Positions 35,195 to 44,849 are shown, counted from the stretch's first letter. The stretch is DNA of 64,000 nucleotides from Pseudomonas sp. 7P_10.2_Bac1 (GCF_025465935.1 NZ_JANLNV010000090.1:1-64000); one strand, 5' to 3'. The notes: a model not told the origin generated them from the letters alone. Numbers and translations are program-made.

Positions 35195-35883
35195 TGCCAG
35201 ATACCTCCCTGCCGGCCGTCCTGCCCGAATGGGGCAACGCTTTTCGCATCATCAACAGTTCATTCCCGCCGCTGTCGGTCTTTGAAGACACTCTCGATCC
35301 AGACGATCTGGACATCGCTTTCGCCCTCGAAAGTTTGACCAATGACCGGCTGCGCGACCAGGCTGGAATGCTCAATCGCGTACTTGTGCAAGACCGCCTG
35401 TGCGGCGAAGGGTCGACCCCGATCATGGCGGCGTTCACCCATGTAGGGCGCGCCAGCCGTTTTACCGACGGCAGTTATGGCGTGTACTACTGTGCAAACA
35501 GCATCGAAGCCGCCATCGCAGAAACCTGCTTTCACCAGGAACAATTCTGGCGCGCCACCCAAGAGGCGAGCATCGAAATCACGATGCGCACCTACGTCAA
35601 CAAGGTGCTCCAGCCAATGATTGATGTGCGTGACGAACCCTCCGTGCACCAACCCGAGCCTGCCAGCTACGCGGTCGCGCAGGCCTTTGCCAGACCCTAC
35701 CGCGAAGCCTTGGCCTGGGGCCTGCTGTACAACAGCGTGCGCCTCAAAGGCCACCAGTGCGTGGCTGCCTTTCGCCCGCCTGCCCTCTCGATTCCGGTGC
35801 AGGGCCCACATTTTCGGTATGTGTGGGATGACAAAAAGCAGGCGATCGCCTGGGTGTTGCAACTGAGCGAAATCAACTTCTGA
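35194..35883 (+). CDS. RES-domain toxin
   Basis: This 229-aa protein has the Arg, Glu and Ser that name the RES fold: GRASRFTDGSYGVYYCA (Arg), EAAIAET (Glu) and GLLYNSVR (Ser). RES toxins are ADP-ribosyltransferase-like enzymes that deplete NAD+ or modify a host enzyme and arrest growth. The gene overlaps its antitoxin gene by one base. An N-terminal extension of about 75 residues before the RES core is usual for part of the family. It appears intact. Confidence 0.88.
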   Translation: MPDTSLPAVLPEWGNAFRIINSSFPPLSVFEDTLDPDDLDIAFALESLTNDRLRDQAGMLNRVLVQDRLCGEGSTPIMAAFTHVGRASRFTDGSYGVYYCANSIEAAIAETCFHQEQFWRATQEASIEITMRTYVNKVLQPMIDVRDEPSVHQPEPASYAVAQAFARPYREALAWGLLYNSVRLKGHQCVAAFRPPALSIPVQGPHFRYVWDDKKQAIAWVLQLSEINF

Positions 35884-36051
35884 GCGCATCACTGCAAAAC
35901 TTGGTAACAGGGGTTTATTTACCCCTCACATCTCGCCTATCTTCAGTGCATGGCCGAAGTGGATGAGCAGGACCGGCGCGGGCGCCTCAGGGGTTATCCC
36001 CCTAACAGCCCCCTTTCTGCCTCACCCCGATAAAAAGAAAACGGAGCCACC

Positions 36052-37335
36052 ATGACTGAACGCTGCAATTCCTATTACACCGCGACCCTCAACCACGAAA
36101 CCGATTACCCGACGCTGCAAGGCCAGCACCGGGTCGATGTGGTGATTATCGGCGGTGGTTTTACCGGCGTCTCAACCGCCGTCGAGCTGGCAGAAAAAGG
36201 CCTGAAAGTGGCCATTGTCGAGAGCAACAAGATCGGTTGGGGCGCTACCGGGCGCAACGGCGGGCAAGTGACCGGCAGCCTCTCGGGCGATGAAGCGATG
36301 CGCAAGCAAATGCGCCGCCGCTTGGGCAGCCAGGTCGATGACTTTATCTGGCAATTGCGCTGGCGCGGACACGAGATCATCCAGCAGCGGGTCGAGAAGT
36401 ACGGCATTGCCTGCGACCTCAAACATGGCCATTTGCATGCGGCTTACAAGCCCAGCCACATGGAGGGCTTGCGCACCGATTACGACGAAGCCGTGCGCCG
36501 TGGCATGGGCGATGACGTGTCGCTGCTCGACCGCAGCCAAGTGCGCGACATCCTGCAAAGCGACCTGTATTACGGTGCTATCAAGAACCTGCGCAACATG
36601 CACCTGCACCCGCTCAATCTGTGTATCGGCGAGGCCCGCGCTGCCGAAAGCCTGGGCGCGCTGATTTTCGAACACAGTGAAGTGCTGGAAATCATCCACG
36701 GCGACACCCCAGGCGTGCGCACGGCACACGGGCGCATTGATGCCAACCAGGTGCTGCTGGCCGGCGACGTGTATCACAAGCTGGAGCCGGGCAAGCTCAA
36801 GGGCAAAATCTTCCCAGCCATGGGCGGCATCGTCACCACCGAACCGCTGGGTGACCTGGCGCGGCAATTGAACCCCGAAGACCTGGCCGTGTATGACTGC
36901 CGCTTCGTACTCGACTATTACCGCATGACCGCCGATGGTCGTCTGCTGTTTGGCGGCGGAGCCAACTACAGCGGCAAAGATTCGCGCGACATTGCCGGCG
37001 AATTGCGCCCGTGCATCGAGCAGACCTTCCCTGCGCTCAAAGGCGTGAAGATCGACTACCAGTGGAGTTGCGCGATGGGCATCGTGATCAACCGCATTCC
37101 GCAACTGGGCAAGCTCTCGGACAATGTCTGGTACTGCCAGGGCTACTCGGGGCATGGCATCGCCACCACCCACATCATGGGCGAAATCATGAGCCGCGCG
37201 ATCACCGGCCAGCTCGAACAATTCGACACCTTCGCTGGTTGCCAACACATCCGCGTGCCCATGGGAGACGTATTCGGCAACCCGATGCTGGCGGCGGGCA
37301 TGTGGTACTACCAGATGCTTGAGCGATTGCGCTGA
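36052..37335 (+). CDS. FAD-dependent amine oxidase, PuuB-like
   Basis: This 427-aa DAO-fold oxidase has an N-terminal FAD-binding motif VVIIGGGFTGVSTAVELAEK, then GWGATGRNGGQVTGSLSG typical of gamma-glutamylputrescine oxidases. The C-terminal GYSGHGIATTHIMGEIM also fits. It would oxidise a gamma-glutamylated polyamine or similar amine to an aldehyde. No other puu gene is adjacent, but a polyamine transporter lies at 56669-61112. SD is ACGGAGCC. D-amino-acid or sarcosine-type oxidases are related alternatives. Confidence 0.8.
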   Translation: MTERCNSYYTATLNHETDYPTLQGQHRVDVVIIGGGFTGVSTAVELAEKGLKVAIVESNKIGWGATGRNGGQVTGSLSGDEAMRKQMRRRLGSQVDDFIWQLRWRGHEIIQQRVEKYGIACDLKHGHLHAAYKPSHMEGLRTDYDEAVRRGMGDDVSLLDRSQVRDILQSDLYYGAIKNLRNMHLHPLNLCIGEARAAESLGALIFEHSEVLEIIHGDTPGVRTAHGRIDANQVLLAGDVYHKLEPGKLKGKIFPAMGGIVTTEPLGDLARQLNPEDLAVYDCRFVLDYYRMTADGRLLFGGGANYSGKDSRDIAGELRPCIEQTFPALKGVKIDYQWSCAMGIVINRIPQLGKLSDNVWYCQGYSGHGIATTHIMGEIMSRAITGQLEQFDTFAGCQHIRVPMGDVFGNPMLAAGMWYYQMLERLR

Positions 37336-37394
37336 ACAACCTCGCCACGCGATCTTTTGATCTGGGTTGTGTGCCAAGAGCCCCCTCACCCTAG

Positions 37395-37938
37395 CCCTCT
37401 CCCGAGGGAGAGGGAACTGATTGGGGGATGCTGAAAATATCCGTCTGCTACCCGACGCAATGACTCTAGCGGCCTGTAGGAGCGAGCTTGCCTCGCGATC
37501 TTTTGATCTTGATCCATGAAGCCCCGCTCTCCCTCTCCCGAGGGAGAGGGAACCGATTGGGGGATGCTGAAAATATCCGTCTGCTACCCGACGCGATGAC
37601 TCCCAGGTCCTGTAGGAGCGAGCTTGCCTCGCGATCTTTTGATCTTGATCCATGAAGCCCCGCTCTCCCTCTCCCGAGGGAGAGGGAACTGATTGGGGGA
37701 TGCTGAAAATATCCGTTTGCTACGCGACGCAATGACTCTAGCGGCCTGTAGGAGCGAGCTTGCCTCGCGATCTTTTGATCTTGATCCATGAAGCCCCGCT
37801 ATCCCTCTCCCGAGGGAGAGGGAACCGATTGGGGAATGCTGAAAATATCCGTCTGCTACCCGACGCAATGACTCTAGCGGCCTGTAGGAGCGAGCTTGCC
37901 TCGCGATCTTTTGATCTTGATCTGCAACCACACAGCGT
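37395..37938. repeat. 136-bp tandem repeat, four copies
   Basis: The palindrome CCCTCTCCCGAGGGAGAGGG starts at 37395, 37531, 37667 and 37803, exactly 136 bp apart. Each unit continues with CTGAAAATATCCGT and a REP-like CTGTAGGAGCGAGCTTGCCT plus CGCGATCTTTTGATCTTGAT. The copies differ by only a few bases. So each unit is a pair of two different intergenic repeats amplified together. Short open frames within it are not genes. Region 37336-37982 contains nothing else I can name. Confidence 0.9.
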
Positions 37939-37982
37939 CCAAAACAGGGCGGGCCCTCCTACTGGCCTGCTTTAACCGTGGT

Positions 37983-38207
37983 TTACACGGTGTACTGCTT
38001 GAACAGTTCCTCTTTGATGATCAACAGCGCGTCTTCGTAGTAACGCTCGCCCCGAGCTTCGCTCAGCAAGACCGAGCGCACGCTGGGTTCACCTTCGCCG
38101 GGGATGTGTTCGCAGGTGAGGTAGAACTCGGCAGTCTCCGGCTTGAATTCCAGGTAGTAAAACAGCTCGCGGCCTTCGCGGTGCCAGTAGCCTATTTCTC
38201 TGCGCAT
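37983..38207 (-). CDS. Unknown small protein, 74 aa
   Basis: I do not recognise this protein. It starts MRREIGYWHREGRELFYYLE and ends KEELFKQYTV; it is charged, soluble and has no Cys pair beyond one Cys. It overlaps the 3' end of the upstream MocR-type gene by 16 bases on the same strand and so is probably co-transcribed. Composition and codon use look like a real gene. Confidence 0.65.
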   Translation of the reverse strand: MRREIGYWHREGRELFYYLEFKPETAEFYLTCEHIPGEGEPSVRSVLLSEARGERYYEDALLIIKEELFKQYTV

Positions 38208-39556
38208 GGGGTTCCTTGGTCAATCATCTGGGCAATCCGCTCCAGCGCCACTTTGAGGCGCTGGGTACTCGAAGCTGCGGTCAGGCTGATGCGGACCGCA
38301 TTGAGCGGGCTGGATTTAACCGCAAATACCTCCGCCGGGACTACATCCACGCCCGCTTTTCGGCAGGATTCAGCAAACGGCACTGGGCCCGCAGGCAGTG
38401 TCAGCCAGATATGCGGCGACGGGATAGCGGTCTGGTACATCACCGCGCCCAGCAGTTTTTTCGCCAGGCGCCAGCGCCGGGTCACTTCTTCGGTTTGCCA
38501 GGCCACGCGCTGCAACACCGTCCCGTCGCTAAGCCATTGATTGGCAATCGCCACACACAAAGGCGACAGCCCCCAGTGCGCCGATTGCGCATGAGGGTCG
38601 ATGCGCGCCAGCAATGACGGTGTCGCCACTATCCAGCCAAGACGTACACCGGCAGCCACGGTCTTGGACAAGCTGCTGACGAGGATGCCCAAGTCCGCCA
38701 GGTAATGGCACAACGGCGGGCTGTCGGTGAGCGCGCCATACACATCGTCTTCGATAACCCAGACACCCTGTCTCCGGGCGATGGCGGCTATCGCCAGTTT
38801 GCGTTGCTCGCTCATCACCGCCGACGTCGGGTTGTGCAGGGTCGGGGTCAATACCGCAATGCGTGCGCCAGTCGCACGAATGATACGGTCGAAGTCGTCA
38901 GGCACGATGCCCTGCCCGTCCATGGCAATGCCATGCATCGGCAAGCGCAGTTGCGCGCAAGCTGCCTTGATCCCTGGCGCGGTGAACGCTTCAACCAACA
39001 CCGGCTCGCCCGCCTGGCACAACGACAGCAATACCGTGAACAACCCTTGCTGGGCGCCGGTACACAGCATGATGTTATCCAGCGGCACCGGCAGGCCGCG
39101 CGCCTTGAGCCAGTTGGCCCCGAGCACCCGGGCCTGGAGCAAGTCGGCGGCACTCAGGTAATGCTGCAAGCGAATCGACTGATGGGTTTCCAGCAGCCAC
39201 TGCACGGCCTGCGAATCACTTTGGCTGGCATGGTCTATCGCCGGGATATTGGTACGCAGGTCAATGTGCCCAGCGTGCTCATCAACCTGTTGCAAGCGAA
39301 ACAACGTCGCTTCCTGGCTGCCCGACAGCACGTAGGTGCCGCGCCCTACTTCGCCCGATACCAAGTGCCGCCGCGCCGCTTCGCGATAGGCCTGCATGGT
39401 GGTGCTGGGGTTCCAGCCCAATGCCCAGGCCAGCCGCCGCTGTGGCGGCAAACGCTCGCCGGGTTTGAGTTCACCACAGCTTATGGCGTGGGCAATGGCA
39501 TCCACCAGCGCCAGATAGCGCGGTAGCGGCGTGTCGTTGATGACGGGAATCCACAT
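38192..39556 (-). CDS. MocR-type regulator (GntR HTH fused to aminotransferase)
   Basis: This 454-aa protein has an N-terminal GntR winged helix (about residues 8-78, AISCGELKPGERLPPQRRLA with WNPSTTMQAYREA) and a class I/II aminotransferase-like domain (about 110-440) with PLP-lysine region SSLSKTVAAGVRLGW. MocR regulators use PLP or an amino-acid adduct as signal. It is divergent from a threonine-dehydratase-like gene with 85 bp between, so that gene is its likely target. Confidence 0.88.
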   Translation of the reverse strand: MWIPVINDTPLPRYLALVDAIAHAISCGELKPGERLPPQRRLAWALGWNPSTTMQAYREAARRHLVSGEVGRGTYVLSGSQEATLFRLQQVDEHAGHIDLRTNIPAIDHASQSDSQAVQWLLETHQSIRLQHYLSAADLLQARVLGANWLKARGLPVPLDNIMLCTGAQQGLFTVLLSLCQAGEPVLVEAFTAPGIKAACAQLRLPMHGIAMDGQGIVPDDFDRIIRATGARIAVLTPTLHNPTSAVMSEQRKLAIAAIARRQGVWVIEDDVYGALTDSPPLCHYLADLGILVSSLSKTVAAGVRLGWIVATPSLLARIDPHAQSAHWGLSPLCVAIANQWLSDGTVLQRVAWQTEEVTRRWRLAKKLLGAVMYQTAIPSPHIWLTLPAGPVPFAESCRKAGVDVVPAEVFAVKSSPLNAVRISLTAASSTQRLKVALERIAQMIDQGTPCAEK

Positions 39557-39641
39557 TTATTGTTGGCCATGCAATATAAGTCTCGGCCCATACAATGCGA
39601 CGCCCCTAGAATCGAGTCAAATCCCCTGATGACGGTGTGTC

Positions 39642-40610
39642 ATGTTTGACCTCAATGCACTTCGACTTGCCGCAACCACTGTGTACCAGTACATGCCCCC
39701 GACCCCGCAACTGGCCTGGCCACTGCTGGCCGAGCACACGGGCTGTACGGTATGGGTCAAGCATGAAAACCATACCCCCACTGGCGCGTTTAAAGTACGC
39801 GGCGGCATGCTTTACGTGCAGGGACTGCTTGCTCGGGAGCCGGGCATCAAAGGCCTGGTTACGGCCACCCGGGGCAATCACGGCCAAAGCCTGGCATTGG
39901 CCGCGCGCAGCAATGCACTGGCGCTGAGCATCGTGGTACCCGAAGGCAATTCGCGGGAAAAAAACGCCGCCATGCGCGCACTCGGTGCCCGCGTGATCGA
40001 GCACGGCAAGGACTTCGATGAAGCCCGCAGCCATGCCGCCGAATTGGCGACCGATCATGATTTGCATCTGGTGCCAGCCTTCCACCCGGACCTGATTCGC
40101 GGGGTCGCCACCTATGCCCTTGAGTTGTTCGAAGCGGTCAAGGACCTGCACACGGTGTATGTGCCCATCGGCATGGGCTCAGGCATCTGCGGGCTGATCC
40201 AGGCCCGTGACCTGCTGGGCCTGGACACCGAGATTGTCGGTGTGGTGTCCGAGCATGCTGACGCCTATGCCTTGAGCGTTGAGCAAGGCCGTGTGGTCTG
40301 CACCGACAGCGCCCAGACCTTCGCCGATGGCCTGGCCTGTCGTCAGCCTCAGCCCGATGCCCTGTCCATCATTGCCCAGGGCGCCGCGCGGGTGATTCGT
40401 GTCTCAGACCACGACATCGCGCACGCCATCCGCCTGTACCACGAAACCACCCACAACACTGCCGAAGGCGCGGGTGCCGCTGCCCTGGCCGGGCTGATCA
40501 AAGAGCAGGCACAACAGCAAGGGCGCCGGGTGGCGGTGGTTTTGAGCGGAGCCAATATCGACCGCCAGTTATACGCGACACTCCTCGATGAAGACCTCGC
40601 CAGTCTCTGA
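39642..40610 (+). CDS. Threonine/serine dehydratase-like PLP enzyme
   Basis: This 322-aa fold-type II PLP enzyme has the catalytic lysine in HTPTGAFKVRGG (about residues 45-56), the AATRGNHGQSLALAA-like segment (ATRGNHGQSLALAARSN), and the Gly loop VPIGMGSGICGLI. It deaminates threonine or serine, or acts as a related ammonia-lyase/racemase. It has no C-terminal ACT domain, so it is the catabolic rather than the biosynthetic type. It is divergent from a MocR regulator that probably controls it. Confidence 0.85.
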   Translation: MFDLNALRLAATTVYQYMPPTPQLAWPLLAEHTGCTVWVKHENHTPTGAFKVRGGMLYVQGLLAREPGIKGLVTATRGNHGQSLALAARSNALALSIVVPEGNSREKNAAMRALGARVIEHGKDFDEARSHAAELATDHDLHLVPAFHPDLIRGVATYALELFEAVKDLHTVYVPIGMGSGICGLIQARDLLGLDTEIVGVVSEHADAYALSVEQGRVVCTDSAQTFADGLACRQPQPDALSIIAQGAARVIRVSDHDIAHAIRLYHETTHNTAEGAGAAALAGLIKEQAQQQGRRVAVVLSGANIDRQLYATLLDEDLASL

Positions 40611-40647
40611 ATGCCTCTGATCCCCGGATCTGCCTTCTTACCGCCTC

Positions 40648-40669
40648 AGCGGCTACGGGCGTAGCCGCT
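40648..40669 (+). terminator. Hairpin after the dehydratase gene
   Basis: AGCGGCTAC and GTAGCCGCT form a perfect 9-bp stem with loop GGGC, followed by TCCATAAATAAAAATT. It is probably a terminator, though the T-run is weak. Confidence 0.6.
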
Positions 40670-40739
40670 TCCATAAATAAAAATTCATCTGCTGCGACAA
40701 ATTGTCTTTATTTGTTTCAAAAACAGGCTCAAAATAAAA

Positions 40740-40754
40740 ACTGTACCGTACAGT
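40740..40754 (+). promoter_or_regulatory. Palindromic candidate operator before glucose dehydrogenase
   Basis: ACTGTACCGTACAGT has perfect 7-bp arms around one central base, the shape typical of TetR-family operators. It lies 67 bp upstream of the glucose dehydrogenase start, and a TetR regulator is encoded just downstream of that gene. Confidence 0.6.
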
Positions 40755-40820
40755 ACCATTCTAAAACCTACGCTCGCAGTGCATGTAAAGGCCTTGACTG
40801 CCGGCTTCAGGGATACCGTA

Positions 40821-43232
40821 ATGAAAAACGCTAAACAGGAGGCACCCGCCTCTAAAGGGAGACACCTGATTCTGGGGGTCTTCGGGATTTTGCTCGGCCT
40901 GAGCGGCTTGTTCCTGGCAATCATGGGCGCCCAATTGGCAACGCTGGGCGGCTCTTGGTACTACCTGCTGGCAGGTGTCGGCATGCTGATTTCCGGCGTG
41001 CTGTATGTCCGTAGAAAACCCGCTGCAACAGCGGTTATCGGCATTGTCTTTGTGGCCACGGTCATTTGGGCATTGTGGGAAGTTGGTTTTACTTTCTGGC
41101 CAATGGTTCCACGTCTGGCACCGTTCCTGGTCATCGGCCTGCTGGCCTCGCTGCTGCACCCTTGGTTGACCCAAGGCCGCTACCGGGCAGCCAGCTACGG
41201 CGGCGCGGCCGTGTTTGCCGGCGTGCTGGCCGTGGGTTTCAACGCCCTGTTCACCCCGCATGGTGTCATTGAAGGCGAGCCGTCTCTGGCCGCCCAGCCT
41301 GAAGTCAAAGGCACCGATAAAGCCACCGACTGGAGCCATTACGGCAGCAACCCGGCCGGCACGCGCTTCTCGCCGCAAACACAGATCAACAAAGACAACG
41401 TCGACCAACTGCAAGTGGCCTGGACCTACCGCACCGGCGAGATCGCCCAAGGTGCGTCGGAATACCAGAACACCCCGATCCAGGTAGGCGACACCCTGTA
41501 CACCTGCACCCCGACCAGCAAAGTGATTGCGCTGGACGCCGACACCGGTGAGCAACGCTGGACCTTCGATCCAAAAGCGCAAAACACCAAGACCTGGAAC
41601 CGCTGCCGTGGCGTGAGTTACTACGAGCCGGCCAAGGTTGAGCATCCGTATGCATTTGCAGACCTCAAGCCCGCCAAACCGGCACAGGGCAACAGCTGCG
41701 CCAAGCGTATTGTGCAAGTGACCATGGATGCCCGCCTGGTGTCCATCGATGCCGAAACCGGCAAACCATGTGAAGACTTCGGCGACCACGGCTCGGTCGA
41801 CCTGACCACGGGTCTGGGCCGCGTCATGGAGAACGTGCCGTACTACGCCTACACCTCGGCCCCGACCATTTCTCGCAACCTGATCATTCTCGGCGGCTGG
41901 GTGTTTGACGGGCGTTCGCTGGACGAACCCTCAGGCGTGATCCGCGCGTTCAGCGCCGACACCGGTGAGCTGGTGTGGGCCTGGGACCTGGGCAACCCGG
42001 ACATCACCAAACTGCCACCCGAAGGCGAAACCTACACCCGCAGCACACCCAACATGTGGTCTACCCCGGCGTTCGACGATGAGTTGGGCCTGGTCTACCT
42101 GCCACTGGGCAACCAGCAACCAGACTTCTGGGGCGGCACACGTCCCGAGCTGACCGAGAAGTACTCTTCGGCCGTAGTGGCTCTGGACATGGCCACCGGC
42201 CGCGAACGCTGGACCTTCCAGACCGTACATCACGACCTGTGGGACTACGACATTGCCGCGCAACCGTCGCTGTATGACGTGCCGGACGGCAAAGGTGGCA
42301 CCATCCCGGCGTTGGTCCAGCTGACCAAGCGCGGACAGATCTTCATGCTCGACCGTCGCACCGGCCAGCCGATTGCCGATGTGGTCGAAAAGCCCGTGCC
42401 GCAAGATGTGGCAGCCGGTGACTGGGTCGCCAAAACCCAGCCGTACTCGGTGGGCATGCCTACCTTCGGCGCCGATCCACTGACCGAAAAAGACATGTGG
42501 GGTGCCACGTTCTTCGATCAGCTGATGTGCCGCATCGACTTCAAAAAGCTCAACTACAACGGTGAGTTCACGGCCCCCAGCACCCAGGACACGCTGATTT
42601 ACCCAGGCTACTACGGTGGCTTCAATTGGGGCGGCGGCGCCATCGACGAGAACACCGGTTACCTGTTCGTCAACGACATCCGCATTCCGCAGGTGGTCAA
42701 GTTGGTGCCGCGTGAAAACGTCGACCTGTCGCACCTCAAATCCGGCCATGGCGTGGGCAGCACCTACCCGATGGAAGGCACCCCCTTTGTGATCGACCAT
42801 AAAGGCTTCAACTCGCCGCTGGGTATCCCTTGCCAGAGCCCACCTTGGGGCGTGTTCGCCGCAGTCGACCTGAACACCCGCAAGAAAGTCTGGGAACGCC
42901 CTGCCGGCACCGTTGAAGACGCCGTGATCAATGGCGTTCGCGCCAACCTGCCGATTCCGCTGGGCATGCCAACCCTGGGCGGCGGTGCCACTACCGGCTC
43001 CGGCCTGGTGTTCTACGCGGGCACGCAAGACTACTACCTGCGGGCCATGGACATGGCCACCGGCAAGGAAGTCTGGAAAGGCCGCCTACCGGTTGGGGGG
43101 CAAGCCACACCGATGACCTACCGCTCGCCTAAAACCGGTCGCCAGTATGTGGTGATCGTTGCCGGTGGCGCACGCCAGTCTCCAGATCGCGGGGATTACG
43201 TGATAGCGTACGCGCTCCCTGAAAAAGAGTAG
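40821..43232 (+). CDS. gcd: Membrane-bound PQQ-dependent glucose dehydrogenase
   Basis: This 803-aa quinoprotein has five N-terminal helices (about residues 15-140) and a periplasmic eight-bladed propeller. It oxidises glucose to gluconolactone in the periplasm and passes electrons to ubiquinone. Family features include WSHYGSNPAGTRFSPQTQIN, HHDLWDYDIAAQPSLYDV with the catalytic Asp, PVPQDVAAGDWVAKTQPYS, and the C-terminal VVIVAGGARQSPDRGDYVIA. Length agrees with E. coli Gcd (796). I start at ATG 40821; a frame extension of 14 codons upstream would overlap the promoter region. A TetR gene follows by 5 bp. Confidence 0.93.
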   Translation: MKNAKQEAPASKGRHLILGVFGILLGLSGLFLAIMGAQLATLGGSWYYLLAGVGMLISGVLYVRRKPAATAVIGIVFVATVIWALWEVGFTFWPMVPRLAPFLVIGLLASLLHPWLTQGRYRAASYGGAAVFAGVLAVGFNALFTPHGVIEGEPSLAAQPEVKGTDKATDWSHYGSNPAGTRFSPQTQINKDNVDQLQVAWTYRTGEIAQGASEYQNTPIQVGDTLYTCTPTSKVIALDADTGEQRWTFDPKAQNTKTWNRCRGVSYYEPAKVEHPYAFADLKPAKPAQGNSCAKRIVQVTMDARLVSIDAETGKPCEDFGDHGSVDLTTGLGRVMENVPYYAYTSAPTISRNLIILGGWVFDGRSLDEPSGVIRAFSADTGELVWAWDLGNPDITKLPPEGETYTRSTPNMWSTPAFDDELGLVYLPLGNQQPDFWGGTRPELTEKYSSAVVALDMATGRERWTFQTVHHDLWDYDIAAQPSLYDVPDGKGGTIPALVQLTKRGQIFMLDRRTGQPIADVVEKPVPQDVAAGDWVAKTQPYSVGMPTFGADPLTEKDMWGATFFDQLMCRIDFKKLNYNGEFTAPSTQDTLIYPGYYGGFNWGGGAIDENTGYLFVNDIRIPQVVKLVPRENVDLSHLKSGHGVGSTYPMEGTPFVIDHKGFNSPLGIPCQSPPWGVFAAVDLNTRKKVWERPAGTVEDAVINGVRANLPIPLGMPTLGGGATTGSGLVFYAGTQDYYLRAMDMATGKEVWKGRLPVGGQATPMTYRSPKTGRQYVVIVAGGARQSPDRGDYVIAYALPEKE

Positions 43233-43237
43233 TTCTT

Positions 43238-43873
43238 ATGTCGCAGTTGCACCGCACCAGCCCTTCAACCCCGACCCGGAGCGAGGAAAAGCGGCGCAAC
43301 TTGCTGACAACCGCCAGTGAACTCTTTTTGCAACAGGGCTACGATGGCCTCAGCATGGACGCCATCGTAGCCGCTGCTGGCGGCTCCAAAGCCACGATCT
43401 ACCGTTACTTCGGCAGCAAGGCCGACCTGCTGGTGGCGGTGGTTGAATACCTGTGCGAAGACTTCATCATCAACCTCAAGCAACTCAACACCTCGGGCAT
43501 CGAACTGACCCGCGGCCTGGAGTTGATCCTTGAAGAACTCGTCGCCGTGGTCACCAGCCCGCGCCATGTAGCTTTCTACCGCCTGGTGGTCAATGGCTCG
43601 GCGCACGTCCCACAGGTGGGGCAAACCTGGTACGAACATGGCCCCAAGGTCTGGCACCAACTGATCTTCAACCTGCTTGAAGAACAGCGCCATCGCGGAC
43701 TGATCGCGGCCAACAGCTCGTTCTCCGAACTGCCGCCGATTCTGTTCGATGCACTGTTTTCACACCTCACCACACGCACCGTGATGCTGGGGCAAACCTG
43801 CACGGCCACAGCCTTCGCCCCCATGATCAACGAACTGATCGCCCTGGTGGTCAGACGCCTCAAGGCCCCCTGA
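43238..43873 (+). CDS. TetR-family regulator
   Basis: This 211-aa protein has an N-terminal TetR HTH (about residues 15-60; LLTTASELFLQQGYDGLSMD and GGSKATIYRYFGSKADLLVA) and a helical ligand domain. It lies 5 bp after gcd and probably represses that gene and itself through the palindrome at 40740. The ligand is unknown. Confidence 0.9.
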   Translation: MSQLHRTSPSTPTRSEEKRRNLLTTASELFLQQGYDGLSMDAIVAAAGGSKATIYRYFGSKADLLVAVVEYLCEDFIINLKQLNTSGIELTRGLELILEELVAVVTSPRHVAFYRLVVNGSAHVPQVGQTWYEHGPKVWHQLIFNLLEEQRHRGLIAANSSFSELPPILFDALFSHLTTRTVMLGQTCTATAFAPMINELIALVVRRLKAP

Positions 43874-43906
43874 GAACGCCGCGCAACGCGACAAATCCGG
43901 GCCAAT

Positions 43907-44326
43907 ATGGCTATGCTCATGCCCATGAGCCCTTCCATCGCGGTCCGCCAACCCTGCCCTCCCGGCGCATGCAATTGTGAGCGCGAGCAACTGTTGGCGC
44001 TGCCCGCCCCTGACCTGCGCATCCTGAGCCTCACGCGTCAGGCCGAAAAAGTCATGCTCCAACACCTGGAAAACATCCAGAGCCTCAGCGATCTTGAGCG
44101 CATGCAGCGACGCATGTACGAGCAACTGGGGATTCAGGTGCAGGTTGAGCCCGGCTTCAATGAGGTGCGGACCATGCGCGGTATCGACATCCGCATTGCC
44201 GAACAGCCCGGCTTGTGCCGCAAGACTCGGCAGGCGATTCCGGCGGCCATACGCCGGGCTTTAGAGAAGCGTCCAGAAATTGCTTACAAGCTGCTCGACA
44301 GTCACGACCTGCTGCGTGACACCTAA
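43907..44326 (+). CDS. Conserved protein of unknown function with N-terminal Cys motif
   Basis: This protein of up to 139 aa has PCPPGACNCEREQLLALP near the N-terminus, a middle helical part and a C-terminal PGLCRKTRQAIPAAIRRALE. I have a recollection of similar hypothetical proteins in Pseudomonas but no function. The Cys-x5-Cys-x-Cys cluster could bind metal. The start is uncertain: ATG codons at 43907, 43913 and 43919 are all in frame and none has a strong SD. Confidence 0.6.
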   Translation: MAMLMPMSPSIAVRQPCPPGACNCEREQLLALPAPDLRILSLTRQAEKVMLQHLENIQSLSDLERMQRRMYEQLGIQVQVEPGFNEVRTMRGIDIRIAEQPGLCRKTRQAIPAAIRRALEKRPEIAYKLLDSHDLLRDT

Positions 44327-44450
44327 ACACCTCGGAAAAAGTGAACCACCCGACATATTTAGCCATAAACGAGCTAAGCCTCTGTTTTTGCTTGCCTAAC
44401 CACCCTCAATCACTTATAAGCGCGTTTTTTAATAACGATAGAGCCAGAAC

Positions 44451-44795
44451 ATGAGTACCGGATTCACCGAGGACGAAATGCGTAAAGCGCTCGGCCTTGA
44501 TCTGCCCGCAGCGCCAACCCCAACGGCTCCACCCGTCACACCCCCAGCACCCGCCGCCCCCAAAACACCTGCTACCCTCACTCCCAAGCCTGCGCCACGC
44601 GCGCCGGTCAAGCGCCGAGGGCCGATGCTGCGGGTCACCTTGCACGTCAGCAAAGTGTATGACGGCGAAGAAACCCTGTTTGTACACGACTCCCGATTGC
44701 TGAGCCGGTTCGATGCCGAGCAGGAAGCGAAAAAAGCTTTGGCCAAAGCCGGCTTTAAATACTATGTAGTCGATTCGATTGTTCAGATCGACTAA
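44451..44795 (+). CDS. Unknown protein with Pro/Ala-rich N-terminal half
   Basis: This 114-aa protein has a short acidic start, a Pro/Ala/Thr-rich linker (about residues 19-50), and a compact C-terminal part (about 58-114; MLRVTLHVSKVYDGEETLFV and AGFKYYVVDSIVQID). It has no signal peptide. The linker is probably disordered and the C-terminal part folded. Function unknown. Confidence 0.65.
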   Translation: MSTGFTEDEMRKALGLDLPAAPTPTAPPVTPPAPAAPKTPATLTPKPAPRAPVKRRGPMLRVTLHVSKVYDGEETLFVHDSRLLSRFDAEQEAKKALAKAGFKYYVVDSIVQID

Positions 44796-44849
44796 CCCTG
44801 ACAGGTCTGACGTAGCGCTGACTCAGGACTCATTGCCAAGGAACCCGCC

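Noticed and set aside
37395..37938. CRISPR array
   Set aside because: Repeats are 136-bp direct tandem copies with no unique spacers and no cas genes nearby.
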